Shown here: positions 26,013 through 33,972 of the stretch, piece after piece
Numbering within the stretch: the first letter of the stretch is position 1
Layout of the letters: each line of letters starts with the position of its first letter
NCBI GenBank assembly: GCA_031281485.1
Contig: JAITFI010000036.1
Location: 1-48,659, forward strand
Reading direction: 5' to 3'
DNA length: 48,659 nt
From: Chitinispirillales bacterium
GTDB lineage: Bacteria > Fibrobacterota > Chitinivibrionia > Chitinivibrionales > Chitinispirillaceae
Notes under the pieces: model-generated
What the model was told of the DNA's origin: nothing
The model's database searches: none
The model's input: the letters and a program-made list of their open reading frames with translations, nothing else
Translations under genes and position numbers: made by a program

Positions 26013-26924
26013 CTATTTCTTCTCATTGTCCTTTGTTTCTTTGCTCTTGGCGCGACCTAATACGTAGCTGTAGTTGATCCCAATAGTCATCACAAACCGA
26101 TCATAGTTTTCAGGCTTTACAATGAACAGCATCGGGCGGACGTCTAAGCTGATTAACGAACTCCTAAGCCAACTCAGTGCGTGATCCGGGTCAATGAAAC
26201 TCAGGTCTACCTCTATCCCGGCGCGGCCGCCGACGGCTATCCCGAACGGATTTTCTGAACTACGATCTTCTTTTTTTTGCTTAACGGTAGTATCAGGCGG
26301 CACTGTATACCTCACCGTCTCTTTCCACCAAGCGTTATGATACCCTATCACGCCTCCGGCACCGGCGAACCAGCTCAACTCCTCGGATATATTGAACCGC
26401 CACTCATAGAGCGCGTACGACTCGAAAAAACCAAATCCATCAACTTCGCCCCCATGAACGAGACCCAACCCCATGTTTATCCCAAAGCCAAGACGGTTGA
26501 CATCGGTAAGCCCGATATTAAGCCCAAAACCCACCTCTATCTCGCTGCCGATACCCAGCCGCCCGCCCATTGTATGGCCGAGCTTCTCGCCGCTCCCAGC
26601 CCTCTTCTCCTTCTTCTTCTTTTCAGCCTTGGGCGCCGCCGCCACGCTGTCCGTCTTCTTCACGACGGAGATCTCGTTTTTCGGAATATGTTCGGAATTT
26701 TTCGCCTCCAGCTCCTCCGCCGCCGCGGCCGCCTCCAGCGCCGCGCCGAAATCCGGGTCGCCTTCACCCAGCTCGGTCTTCAACTCAACCGGGGCCTGAA
26801 CGCCGCTGAAATCCTCAACGTCGCTACCCCAACCGCCCTCCTGCGCAAAGACCGGAGCGGCAAACGCGAACGCCGCCGCAAACGCGTACGCGAAGACAAT
26901 CTTTCTGTAACCGTAAATACGCAT
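26013..26924 (-). CDS. Predicted outer-membrane beta-barrel protein
   Basis: The 303-residue product has a signal peptide (MRIYGYRKIVFAYAFAAAFA, cleavage after VFA) and a charged, Ala/Glu/Lys-rich linker of about 100 residues. The final 170 residues alternate hydrophobic and polar positions with many aromatic and glycine residues (GIGSEIEVGFGLNIGLTDVN, LGFGINMGLGLVHGG, FVMTIGINYSYVLG), typical of an outer-membrane barrel. The frame is open 99 bases further upstream, but GGAGGTAGAGG directly before ATG 26924 and the signal peptide fix this start. It lies 109 bp after the rhomboid gene. Function is unknown. Confidence 0.75.
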   Translation of the reverse strand: MRIYGYRKIVFAYAFAAAFAFAAPVFAQEGGWGSDVEDFSGVQAPVELKTELGEGDPDFGAALEAAAAAEELEAKNSEHIPKNEISVVKKTDSVAAAPKAEKKKKEKRAGSGEKLGHTMGGRLGIGSEIEVGFGLNIGLTDVNRLGFGINMGLGLVHGGEVDGFGFFESYALYEWRFNISEELSWFAGAGGVIGYHNAWWKETVRYTVPPDTTVKQKKEDRSSENPFGIAVGGRAGIEVDLSFIDPDHALSWLRSSLISLDVRPMLFIVKPENYDRFVMTIGINYSYVLGRAKSKETKDNEKK

Positions 26925-27033
26925 AACCTCTACCTCCGCCGGAGTGCTTATTGGTACATAATAATTTATAAATATAATAATTGCCGCCGCCATCGGCAAA
27001 ATAAAATTCAATACCGGTATCAACGGCTTTTAC

Positions 27034-27708
27034 TTACCTCTTAGTCATCCTATCGATCTGCCTGCGGCTCCTCCACAAATACACCCGCTTATTCCACTCC
27101 AACCACGCCGCCGGGGCGATCTTCAGGTACACGTACGCCACCACTATCCCCCCGAGGTGCACGATATGCGACACGTTCCCGCCGCCGCCCGCTATCGAGA
27201 AATAGACCGATATCACCGCGTAACCGATAACCAGCGTCCGCATCCTCATCGGGAAAATTCCGAACAGCATCACATGCCTCTGCGGATAGTAAATCGCGTA
27301 AGCGGTGAGCAACCCGAGCACCGCCCCGGAGGCGCCTATCACAATTACGTGCGGGTTTACAAAGAGGTAGAAGAGCGTAAAGAACCCCGACCCTATGCCG
27401 CAGATAAAGTAAAAGATCAAAAATTTGAGCTTGCCCCAAATCTCCTCAAGCTCCACGCCGAACCACCAGAGGGAGAGCATGTTGAAGAGGATATGGAAGA
27501 TCATATCGGGCGAATGCAGGAACATGTACGTGACGAGGCGCCACACCTGGAGGTACTTGAACGCGTATATGGGGTTCATCGCGCCTACGCCGGTCACAAT
27601 ATCGCCTATGCCGCCGGGGAGCAGCTGCAGTATGAACACCGCGACGTTGGCGATTATCAGGCCCTTGACGCAGGGCGGGAGGCGCGGGGTTTGTATCGTA
27701 CCGTACAT
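27034..27708 (-). CDS. Rhomboid-family intramembrane serine protease
   Basis: Rhomboids cleave transmembrane substrates inside the bilayer. The 224-residue protein has six hydrophobic segments, the catalytic serine in GASGAVLG (Ser127), the partner histidine in SHIVHLGG (probably His184), and the upstream conserved FHILFNM with WWFG. It lacks the extra seventh helix or a large soluble domain. The region just upstream contains two AAAGTCAA motifs but no convincing -10 box. The following gene encodes an outer-membrane protein; any functional link is guesswork. Confidence 0.9.
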   Translation of the reverse strand: MYGTIQTPRLPPCVKGLIIANVAVFILQLLPGGIGDIVTGVGAMNPIYAFKYLQVWRLVTYMFLHSPDMIFHILFNMLSLWWFGVELEEIWGKLKFLIFYFICGIGSGFFTLFYLFVNPHVIVIGASGAVLGLLTAYAIYYPQRHVMLFGIFPMRMRTLVIGYAVISVYFSIAGGGGNVSHIVHLGGIVVAYVYLKIAPAAWLEWNKRVYLWRSRRQIDRMTKR

Positions 27709-27845
27709 GAAATCAAACCTTCTTTAAAGTCAATTTATTAAAATCAAAGTCAAAATCTTTAAAATCTTTCAGGTAAATTAACCCGCCACGCGCATCTCGA
27801 CTTCGCTCGACGGCCGGTTACATTTTAGACGCTTGGCAAGGGACA

Positions 27846-28325
27846 CTATCCAACTAATTTGGTCAACAACCTCTTTCTTACAAGTTCGGGCACAAAGCCG
27901 GTGATGTCCCCGCCGTGCCGCGCAATCTGTTTGACCAGCGTCGAGTTCAGGTACGCGTACTCCGCGCTCGGCATCAGAAAGACCGTCTCCGCCGAGTTCA
28001 GCATATTACGGTTCGTGTACGCCATCTGGAACTCGTAATCCACGTCGGACATAGCCCGAAGCCCGCGTATGATAGCCGAGGCGCCGTACTCCTTCACGCA
28101 GTTCACTATCAGGCCGGAGTAGCCGATCACCGTTATCTGCGGAACGTCCTTCAGCGCCTCCTGCGCCAGCTCCACACGCTCCTCCATCGAGAACACTGGA
28201 TTCTTCGACGGATTCGTGGCAATGACCGCCACGACCTTAGGAAATATCTTCGACGCCCTGACGGCGATGTCTATGTGGCCGTAGGTTATGGGGTCAAACG
28301 TCCCCGGGTAAATCGCTGTCTGCAT
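27846..28325 (-). CDS. coaD: Phosphopantetheine adenylyltransferase
   Basis: CoaD transfers AMP to 4'-phosphopantetheine, the fourth step of coenzyme A synthesis. From ATG 28325 the protein has 159 residues, the normal length, and starts MQTAIYPGTFDPITYGHIDI with the nucleotidyltransferase T-x-G-H motif at 14-17. It also has IIRGLRAMSDVDYEFQMA (about 88-105) and the LNSTLVKQIARHGG segment near 125-138. The frame is open 51 bases further upstream, but that part lies within rsmD. A GGAAGAGG site precedes ATG 28325. The start overlaps the end of rsmD by 32 bp, a common pairing. Confidence 0.96.
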   Translation of the reverse strand: MQTAIYPGTFDPITYGHIDIAVRASKIFPKVVAVIATNPSKNPVFSMEERVELAQEALKDVPQITVIGYSGLIVNCVKEYGASAIIRGLRAMSDVDYEFQMAYTNRNMLNSAETVFLMPSAEYAYLNSTLVKQIARHGGDITGFVPELVRKRLLTKLVG

Positions 28326-28887
28326 CCTCTTCCCCCCCGTAAAATTCCACCGCGGTATCGGAGTACAGCCGGACATCGACCAAATTGGCCTTGCCCGAAG
28401 TATCCGCGTTTTTTTTCTCCGTAGGCAAACGCCTGCGCTCGTAAACCAAAAGCCCGCGCGGCTTAATCAACCCGAATAATTTCGGAACCAGCCCCGAAAG
28501 CTCGGCGTCGCCGTAGGGCGGGTCGTAAAAAATAATATCGTACACGCCGCCCAAGCCGTTCATACCATCAATAAATTTTTTGACATCCTCCCGAACAATC
28601 CGCACACGCCCCTCCACCCCAAGAGCCTTGGCGTTCTCGCCGATACGCAAAGCCGCCAGCTTGCCGGACTCAACAAAGTCCACGCGGGCCGCATAACGGC
28701 TCAACATCTCAAACCCGAACGCCCCGCTACCGGCACAAACATCAGCGGCAACAGCGCCCCGCAACCGCCGCTTTAGTATCTCGGCTACAGACTCCCTTAT
28801 CCGCTCTTGCGTCGGACGGAAGTCGATGCCGTCGTCTATAGTAACATAACGGCCTTTCAAAACGCCGGATATTATTCTAAGTTTCAT
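28294..28887 (-). CDS. rsmD: 16S rRNA (guanine966-N2)-methyltransferase RsmD
   Basis: RsmD methylates G966 of 16S rRNA using S-adenosylmethionine. The 197-residue protein shows the family pattern: MKLRIISGVLKGR at the start, RPTQERIRESVAEIL (25-39), the SAM-binding DVCAGSGAFGFE (49-60) and the catalytic DPPY (122-125). The start ATG overlaps the stop of the pilN-like gene as ATGA. The C-terminal tail (GGEEDADSDLPGDV) is acidic and overlaps coaD. Confidence 0.94.
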   Translation of the reverse strand: MKLRIISGVLKGRYVTIDDGIDFRPTQERIRESVAEILKRRLRGAVAADVCAGSGAFGFEMLSRYAARVDFVESGKLAALRIGENAKALGVEGRVRIVREDVKKFIDGMNGLGGVYDIIFYDPPYGDAELSGLVPKLFGLIKPRGLLVYERRRLPTEKKNADTSGKANLVDVRLYSDTAVEFYGGEEDADSDLPGDV

Positions 28888-29864
28888 TCTTTCACCGTAA
28901 ACAGCACCTCCGCCGTAACCCTGATTTGCTCATCCTTCACCGGTATCATGTTTATCTTTTTAAAAGCGCAAGGTATCTTTTCATTGTATAATGTACGTAC
29001 TAATTTATGAAAATCCCCGTAGGTCGACATCCCCACCGCTTTATAAACCACCCGTCTGTAATCTCCGGCCTTTTCTACATTCAATTGGCTCGGCGCGGCT
29101 GACATTTTGAAGTTGCAGTCGCCGGCTAATCTTGAGAAATTCTTTAAGGTCAGCGCCAGCCCCTCTTTGAACGTCATGTGCTCCAACGCCTGGAACGGGT
29201 CGCTGACTTGCAGGCCGAAGTTCGGTTTTTGCGTTATCATGAAGGCGAAGGAGCCGCCTTCGCCGTCTTTTATGTAGGAGTAGGGTTTGGAGAGCACCTC
29301 GCCGCGCTCGCCTTTGAACGCGGTGAACATCTCCTCAACCATCTCCCTCGCGCCTGCTCCGCTGGCGCTGACCGTTTGGAAGTTGTCTATCTCCAGCAAC
29401 TTCAGGCGTATGCCGGGCGACATGCAACGGGTGATCATGTCGAAGACGTTGCGGGCGAAGAGCGCCTCGTAGTTGATCTTCTCGGCTAAGGGCATTTGGT
29501 CGTAGGGCGTGTCGAGCTTGTTGCGGGCGGCGGGTTCGTTGTCCGAGAGCTCCTTCACCACGTCCTCGACCATGTTCGAGCGCACTTGGGATGAGGGCTT
29601 GACCGTCTTCGGTTCCGTCTTGGGCACGGGCGGCGGCAACGCCTTGGCTACATGCTGCTCGGCGGCGTTCGCGACGGCCTCCGGCTTCATGTAGGTGATG
29701 TAGTAGTAGAATCCGCCTCCGGCCGCGGCCAAAAGCACCAACACTACGAGTATAGGCCCTGACGAACCGCGGCTCTCCTTCACCGCGCGTACCTTTACGG
29801 GCTTCTTGGGAGCGCGCTCGCGCGCGGGCTTGCCGGGCACTTTGGCGAGATTTATCCTGATCAT
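28884..29864 (-). CDS. PilN-like type IV pilus/type II secretion inner-membrane protein
   Basis: The 326-residue protein begins MIRINLAKVPG, the short cytoplasmic motif by which PilN docks to PilM. A basic linker, one transmembrane segment (about 37-57) and a long periplasmic region follow. It is longer than a typical PilN (about 200) and may also cover the PilO role; no separate pilO gene is next to it. From ATG 29864 the start overlaps the PilM stop as ATGA and is preceded by GAGGAGGGG. An upstream extension of 17 residues in the same frame falls in pilM and is rejected. Family assignment rests on MIRINL, topology and the PilM neighbour. Confidence 0.72.
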   Translation of the reverse strand: MIRINLAKVPGKPARERAPKKPVKVRAVKESRGSSGPILVVLVLLAAAGGGFYYYITYMKPEAVANAAEQHVAKALPPPVPKTEPKTVKPSSQVRSNMVEDVVKELSDNEPAARNKLDTPYDQMPLAEKINYEALFARNVFDMITRCMSPGIRLKLLEIDNFQTVSASGAGAREMVEEMFTAFKGERGEVLSKPYSYIKDGEGGSFAFMITQKPNFGLQVSDPFQALEHMTFKEGLALTLKNFSRLAGDCNFKMSAAPSQLNVEKAGDYRRVVYKAVGMSTYGDFHKLVRTLYNEKIPCAFKKINMIPVKDEQIRVTAEVLFTVKE

Positions 29865-30778
29865 TGCCCCTCCTCCCCCCGCAGAGCCAGCCCAACCGCC
29901 ACGGCTAAACGACAAGCGTTGGCCTCAATCTGCGCCGCGTCCATACCCGCCGCGCACTGTATTTTGCGGAACGGGTTGAGCATCTCGCTCTTAGAGACGC
30001 CGGAAAAAACCTTCGACGTAACGCTGCTGTCGGCAAAGAGCCCCCCGGCCAAGTATACCGGAGCGCTGTTGCCCTGCAAAAACGAGGCGTGGTCGGAGAC
30101 AAGCCGCCCCACCTCGGAGTTGAGCGCCGAAGCGTACCCGCCTATGCCGTGCTCGTCTACGTCGTACTCCAACACGCCGTAGCCTATGTATGAGGTGTTG
30201 CTGACCAAAATCAGCTTCGTGCGCCGGTGCTCCCCCAAAACCAATACCGCCGCGCCGGTAAACACATCGCGGTAGTTAGCCTGAAAAACATGCGTAAGCG
30301 CGAATATGTCCACGTCTACAATGTACGGATTCAACTTGGCGCCCTTCACGGTCTTCTTCAATTTATTGAGCGTCTCCTTGCGCAGCGCCGCCGCCAAATA
30401 CCTCCGCAAATCAGCCATACTCCCCGGATCGACCTCGTAAAAATCGTAGGCGTACTCCCCTATACCCCCTATCAACCCGACCCCTAGCTCAAATCGCAGC
30501 ACCTCTTGCTGGTCAAGCTCGTCGCTCTCCGCCTCAAGCGTCCGCACCACCGCCATGTCGCACGGCAAGGAGCACACCACGTCCGTCCCCGCAAACTTGA
30601 TCTTCTTGCGAAGCCCGGAAAGCTCGGTGGAAACCGCGTCCCAAAAATCGCCGGCGCCCTCGGAGGCAAACGGCTGCACCGCTATCTGCCGCACAGCCAT
30701 CTCTTGGGGACTGTACTGCGCAACACAGATGTAGTCCCTCTGAATGTCTAAACCATTGGTACCGGCGGCTTTGACCAT
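29861..30778 (-). CDS. PilM-like actin-fold ATPase of a type IV pilus/T2SS
   Basis: The 305-residue protein resembles PilM: an N-terminal GLDIQRDYICVAQYS in place of the phosphate-1 loop, LPCDMAVVRTLE, ELDQQEVLRFELGVGL with YAYDFYEV, the second-subdomain entry VDVDIFALTHVF, AAVLVLGEHRRTKLIL and YLAGGLFADSSV. PilM sits on the cytoplasmic side of the inner membrane and binds the N-terminus of PilN. It heads a tight run pilM-pilN-rsmD-coaD with 4-bp ATGA overlaps at the first two junctions. The pilB-type ATPase gene lies 3.2 kb further right on the same strand. Confidence 0.78.
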   Translation of the reverse strand: MVKAAGTNGLDIQRDYICVAQYSPQEMAVRQIAVQPFASEGAGDFWDAVSTELSGLRKKIKFAGTDVVCSLPCDMAVVRTLEAESDELDQQEVLRFELGVGLIGGIGEYAYDFYEVDPGSMADLRRYLAAALRKETLNKLKKTVKGAKLNPYIVDVDIFALTHVFQANYRDVFTGAAVLVLGEHRRTKLILVSNTSYIGYGVLEYDVDEHGIGGYASALNSEVGRLVSDHASFLQGNSAPVYLAGGLFADSSVTSKVFSGVSKSEMLNPFRKIQCAAGMDAAQIEANACRLAVAVGLALRGEEGQ

Positions 30779-30880
30779 AATCAGTCTTTTTCTATTTAAA
30801 TGGGTTTTTTGACAACACTACATATTAATAATACATAATGGGAGAGGATAAAGTCAAATTCAACGGCATTTGTGTTGATT

Positions 30881-31126
30881 TTAATGATTTTGGTTTTTAT
30901 CGTTTGACGTTGACTTTAAAGAGTCAACAACAATCACTCCGACTTCCCCGTCGTCGATAAAGTCTTTAAGCGCCCCTACCTCATCCCCGTCAGCGTCAAT
31001 GACAATGGGCGATGACGGCGACATATCGTCCGCCGACTTTATGCTCCCCGTGCCGACCGCGGTTATCACGAGGGTCCCTGCGCTTAAAACAAGGGTGAGA
31101 ATAGAGATGGCGTCAAGCCATCTCAA
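30881..31126 (-). CDS. Small membrane-anchored protein of unknown function, TTG start
   Basis: The 81-residue product has a hydrophobic N-terminal segment (WLDAISILTLVLSAGTLVIT) followed by an acidic soluble tail. It starts at TTG 31126, which overlaps the gatC stop as TTGA, with GGGGG three bases upstream. No family is recognised. The last dozen residues (DSLKSTSNDKNQNH) are encoded by the AAAGTCAACGTCAAA intergenic motif, so the original C-terminus may have been replaced. The gatC coupling favours real translation. Confidence 0.5.
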   Translation of the reverse strand: MRWLDAISILTLVLSAGTLVITAVGTGSIKSADDMSPSSPIVIDADGDEVGALKDFIDDGEVGVIVVDSLKSTSNDKNQNH

Positions 31127-31413
31127 GCGCCCCCTATGACCTTGGGCACGGCGAAGTGGCCCTTCTTGACGGACGGGCCGTTGGCCAGCATCTTCTCGAC
31201 CGGCAACGACGGCGCCTCAACGTCGTCGCGCAACGGATCGTGCGACGGGGCCACGAAACACGTAGGCTCCACGCCAGAAATATCCGCCTCGCCCAACTGG
31301 TCAACGTAGCCGAGTATCGTGGCCAGCTCCGCGGTGAACCCGGAGATCTCGGCCTCGGAAAACTCAAGCCGCGCCAGCTTGGCTACTTTCAGGACTTCTT
31401 CTTTTGTTATCAT
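31123..31413 (-). CDS. gatC: Asp/Glu-tRNA(Asn/Gln) amidotransferase subunit C
   Basis: GatC stabilises the GatCAB complex that converts misacylated Glu-tRNA(Gln) or Asp-tRNA(Asn). The 96-residue protein matches the family: ITKEEVLKVAKLARLEFSE at the start, LATILGYVDQLGEADISGVE (about 32-51), the P-T-x-x-V/A loop before LRDDV, and ANGPSVKKGHFAVPKVI at the end. gatA and gatB are not next to it, so the subunits are dispersed here. It is followed by a TTG-start small ORF. A widespread palindromic repeat lies upstream. Confidence 0.93.
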   Translation of the reverse strand: MITKEEVLKVAKLARLEFSEAEISGFTAELATILGYVDQLGEADISGVEPTCFVAPSHDPLRDDVEAPSLPVEKMLANGPSVKKGHFAVPKVIGGA

Positions 31414-31431
31414 CTTTTTCTACCTTGCTTA

Positions 31432-31519
31432 CTGGATTGCTTCGTCGCTTCGCTCCTCGCACCGTGTTTATCGAGGCGAAGCCAATGACCGTCATTGCGA
31501 GCGTAGCGAAGCAATCCAG
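31432..31519. repeat. Palindromic repeat of the widely distributed ATTGCTTCG type
   Basis: ACTGGATTGCTTCGTCGCTT at the left and GCGAGCGTAGCGAAGCAATC at the right are imperfect inverted arms, with GTCATT in the right half. This is the sequence that yields the phrase HCERSEAIQ in spurious translations across many bacterial genomes. It lies between gatC and the PcrA-type helicase gene, so it may form a hairpin in their shared intergenic RNA. Confidence 0.8.
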
Positions 31520-31580
31520 ATCATTATCGTACCTTAATTATAATAACAATCTACATCCCCGCGCCGCCAATGTCAACACA

Positions 31581-33926
31581 TCACTCCAAATTCGCGAACT
31601 TGGCGAGCAGCTTCCTCCTCACCCCGTCGCTGAACAGCACCGTCAACTTCGTGTCCGGGCCCATGCCGCTGATGCTCACTATCTTCCCCTGGCCGAAAGT
31701 CTTGTGGACGACCGCTTGGCCCATCCGGTACCGCGGCTCCGGCTCCTGGGAAAACTCGTTGTACTTGGAGGCGTTTGAACGGCTTGAATGACTTGAAGAT
31801 GAATAAGCGTCCGCCGTCTGATCAAAGAACGACGGCGACGACGGCCGCGACGCGCTGTTGACCGATGCCCGTCCCCTATTTATTGACGACGACCCGGCCC
31901 TATCATTATTACCGCTAATCGATCCCCGTTTATCAGTATTAATTGATACCCGCCCCGCCCCCGCCCCGCCAAAGTACGACGCGCAATCTTGGAAACGGTA
32001 CAACTCCTCCGGCACGTCGGAAATGAAACGCGACGGCTCGCTCGGCATTATGCTGCCGAAACGGAAGCGTCTCTCGGCGTAGGAGCATGAGAGCGTCTCC
32101 ATGGCGCGGGTGCTGCCAACGTAGAATAGGCGGCGCTCCTCCTCTATCTTGGACTCGTCGTGCAGCACTTGACGCGAAGGGATGATCCCGTCCTCCACGC
32201 CGACCAAAAAGACCGCCCGAAACTCCAGCCCCTTGGCGCTGTGCAGCGTCATGAAGTTGACCGCGCCGTCCTCACGGCTCCAGCCGTCCACGTCGGTGGC
32301 AAGCGATACCTCCTCCAGAAAATTCGAGAGCGTGCCGCCGTCGTTATCCTCCTGCCACGCGGCCATAGCGTTCATTAGCTCGTTTACGTTCTCAACGCGC
32401 ACCGCCTCCTCCTCCGACACGGCGGCGCGTTCGCTCAGCATGTCCATGTAGCCGCTCTCCTTCAACATATCCCGCAACACCTCCGCCGGAGGAGAACCCC
32501 CTTCCAATTGCTCGGAGAGCATCGCGTAAAGCTCTCGCAAATCGGCGAACCCCTTCCGGTAGCGAACGCCCAGCTCCTCGGCCTCGCCGGACATTACGGC
32601 CTGCAGCAGCGACACGCCCCTCTCCCCGGCAAGCGCCGCGAGCGCCTCCAGCGCCTTGTCGCCCAGACCCCTCGCCGGGACGTTCGCTATGCGCTCGAAA
32701 CTCACGCCGTCTTTGGGGTTTACAAGCAGACGCAGGTAGGCCATGCAGTCCTTCACCTCCGCCCGCTCGTAGAAACTCATGCCGCCCACCAAAACGTAGG
32801 GAATGCGCCTCTTCCGGAAGGACTCCTCAAATACGCGCGACTGAGAGTTCGTCCTGAAGAGCACCGCCACATCCGTCCCCGCCATCTTCCGCAGCAGACC
32901 CTCGCACTCCGACGCGACGTACTCCGCCTCTTGGCGGTCATCCCGAAACCGGCTGATCACGACCTGCGCCCCCTCGGCCACGCTCGTCCACAGCTCCTTG
33001 CGGGCGCGGACCAGATTCGGCTTCACCGCGGCGTTCGCGAACTTCAAAATCGCGCCGGTCGATCGGTAGTTCTGCTCCAGCTTGAATATCTTAGTGCCCG
33101 GAAACGCCTCCTCAAAGGTCAGTATATTCTCGATTTTCGCGCCGCGCCAGCCGTAGATGCTCTGATCGTCGTCGCCCACCGCGAAAATTTTCCCGTGCGT
33201 CTTGGAGAGCAGCTGAACCAAATAGAACTGCGCCTTGTTCGTGTCCTGATACTCGTCAACCAGCACGTAGCGGAATTGATCCTGATACTTAGCGAGTATC
33301 TCCCCGTTCGCGCGGAACATGTATACGACGTTGCTTATCAAGTCGTCGAAATCCATGGCCTGCTGCTCTTTAAGCGCCTTTTGGTACAACCCGTACGCCG
33401 CCGCGATCTCACGCTCCCACACGCCCGACGCCCGCGCCTCGCACTCGCTCGGCGTCATACACGACGACTTCCGCGACGATATCATAGACAACATAGCCTT
33501 GGGCGTGGTAGTCTTCTCGTCAATTTTCAGAGCGGCCAAGACCTTCTTTACAATGGAGAGCTGGTCGCCGGAATCGTAAATGGTGAACCCCGGCGGAAAG
33601 CCTATAGCCTCCGCCTCGCGCCGCAGCATCTTTGCGCAAAGAGAGTGAAAGGTGCCTATCCACAACCCGCCGATAGGCGCGGAGACGAACTTCTCCACCC
33701 GCTCCCGCATCTCGCTCGCGGCCTTGTTGGTAAACGTCGCGGCAAATATCTGGTAGGGACGGTAACCTTGGTCTATCAAATAGGCGATCTTAGCGGTAAG
33801 CACCCGGGTCTTGCCTGTCCCCGCGCCGGCAAAGACCAATTCCGGCCCGTCGATATAAGAAACCGCGGCGCGTTGAACGTCGTTTAATACCAATGTATCT
33901 AGGATTGATCCTTTATTATCAGTCAT
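31581..33926 (-). CDS. pcrA: UvrD/PcrA-family superfamily 1 DNA helicase
   Basis: This is a 3'-5' DNA helicase acting in repair and replication restart. The 781-residue protein has all SF1A motifs: Walker A AGAGTGKT (33-40), TFTNKAASEMRERV, DEYQDTN (Walker B), VGDDDQSIYGWRGA, LEQNYRST, and MTLHSAKGLEF with the GS-TRA motif near 600. The C-terminal 60 residues (YRMGQAVVHKTFGQGKIVSI) match the PcrA/UvrD tail. Between the core and that tail is an unusual low-complexity linker (about 650-705) rich in Ser, Asn, Arg and Asp, partly encoded by AT-rich codons. UvrD is the alternative name. Confidence 0.93.
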   Translation of the reverse strand: MTDNKGSILDTLVLNDVQRAAVSYIDGPELVFAGAGTGKTRVLTAKIAYLIDQGYRPYQIFAATFTNKAASEMRERVEKFVSAPIGGLWIGTFHSLCAKMLRREAEAIGFPPGFTIYDSGDQLSIVKKVLAALKIDEKTTTPKAMLSMISSRKSSCMTPSECEARASGVWEREIAAAYGLYQKALKEQQAMDFDDLISNVVYMFRANGEILAKYQDQFRYVLVDEYQDTNKAQFYLVQLLSKTHGKIFAVGDDDQSIYGWRGAKIENILTFEEAFPGTKIFKLEQNYRSTGAILKFANAAVKPNLVRARKELWTSVAEGAQVVISRFRDDRQEAEYVASECEGLLRKMAGTDVAVLFRTNSQSRVFEESFRKRRIPYVLVGGMSFYERAEVKDCMAYLRLLVNPKDGVSFERIANVPARGLGDKALEALAALAGERGVSLLQAVMSGEAEELGVRYRKGFADLRELYAMLSEQLEGGSPPAEVLRDMLKESGYMDMLSERAAVSEEEAVRVENVNELMNAMAAWQEDNDGGTLSNFLEEVSLATDVDGWSREDGAVNFMTLHSAKGLEFRAVFLVGVEDGIIPSRQVLHDESKIEEERRLFYVGSTRAMETLSCSYAERRFRFGSIMPSEPSRFISDVPEELYRFQDCASYFGGAGAGRVSINTDKRGSISGNNDRAGSSSINRGRASVNSASRPSSPSFFDQTADAYSSSSHSSRSNASKYNEFSQEPEPRYRMGQAVVHKTFGQGKIVSISGMGPDTKLTVLFSDGVRRKLLAKFANLE

Positions 33927-33972
33927 TATATCAGCAATTCGTTTGGATTTAAATCAAAGTCAAAACATAACA

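Noticed and set aside
32508-33887. A 459-codon plus-strand frame opposite the helicase gene
   Set aside because: Low-complexity Leu/Arg/His sequence with no domain; the opposite strand encodes a complete helicase.
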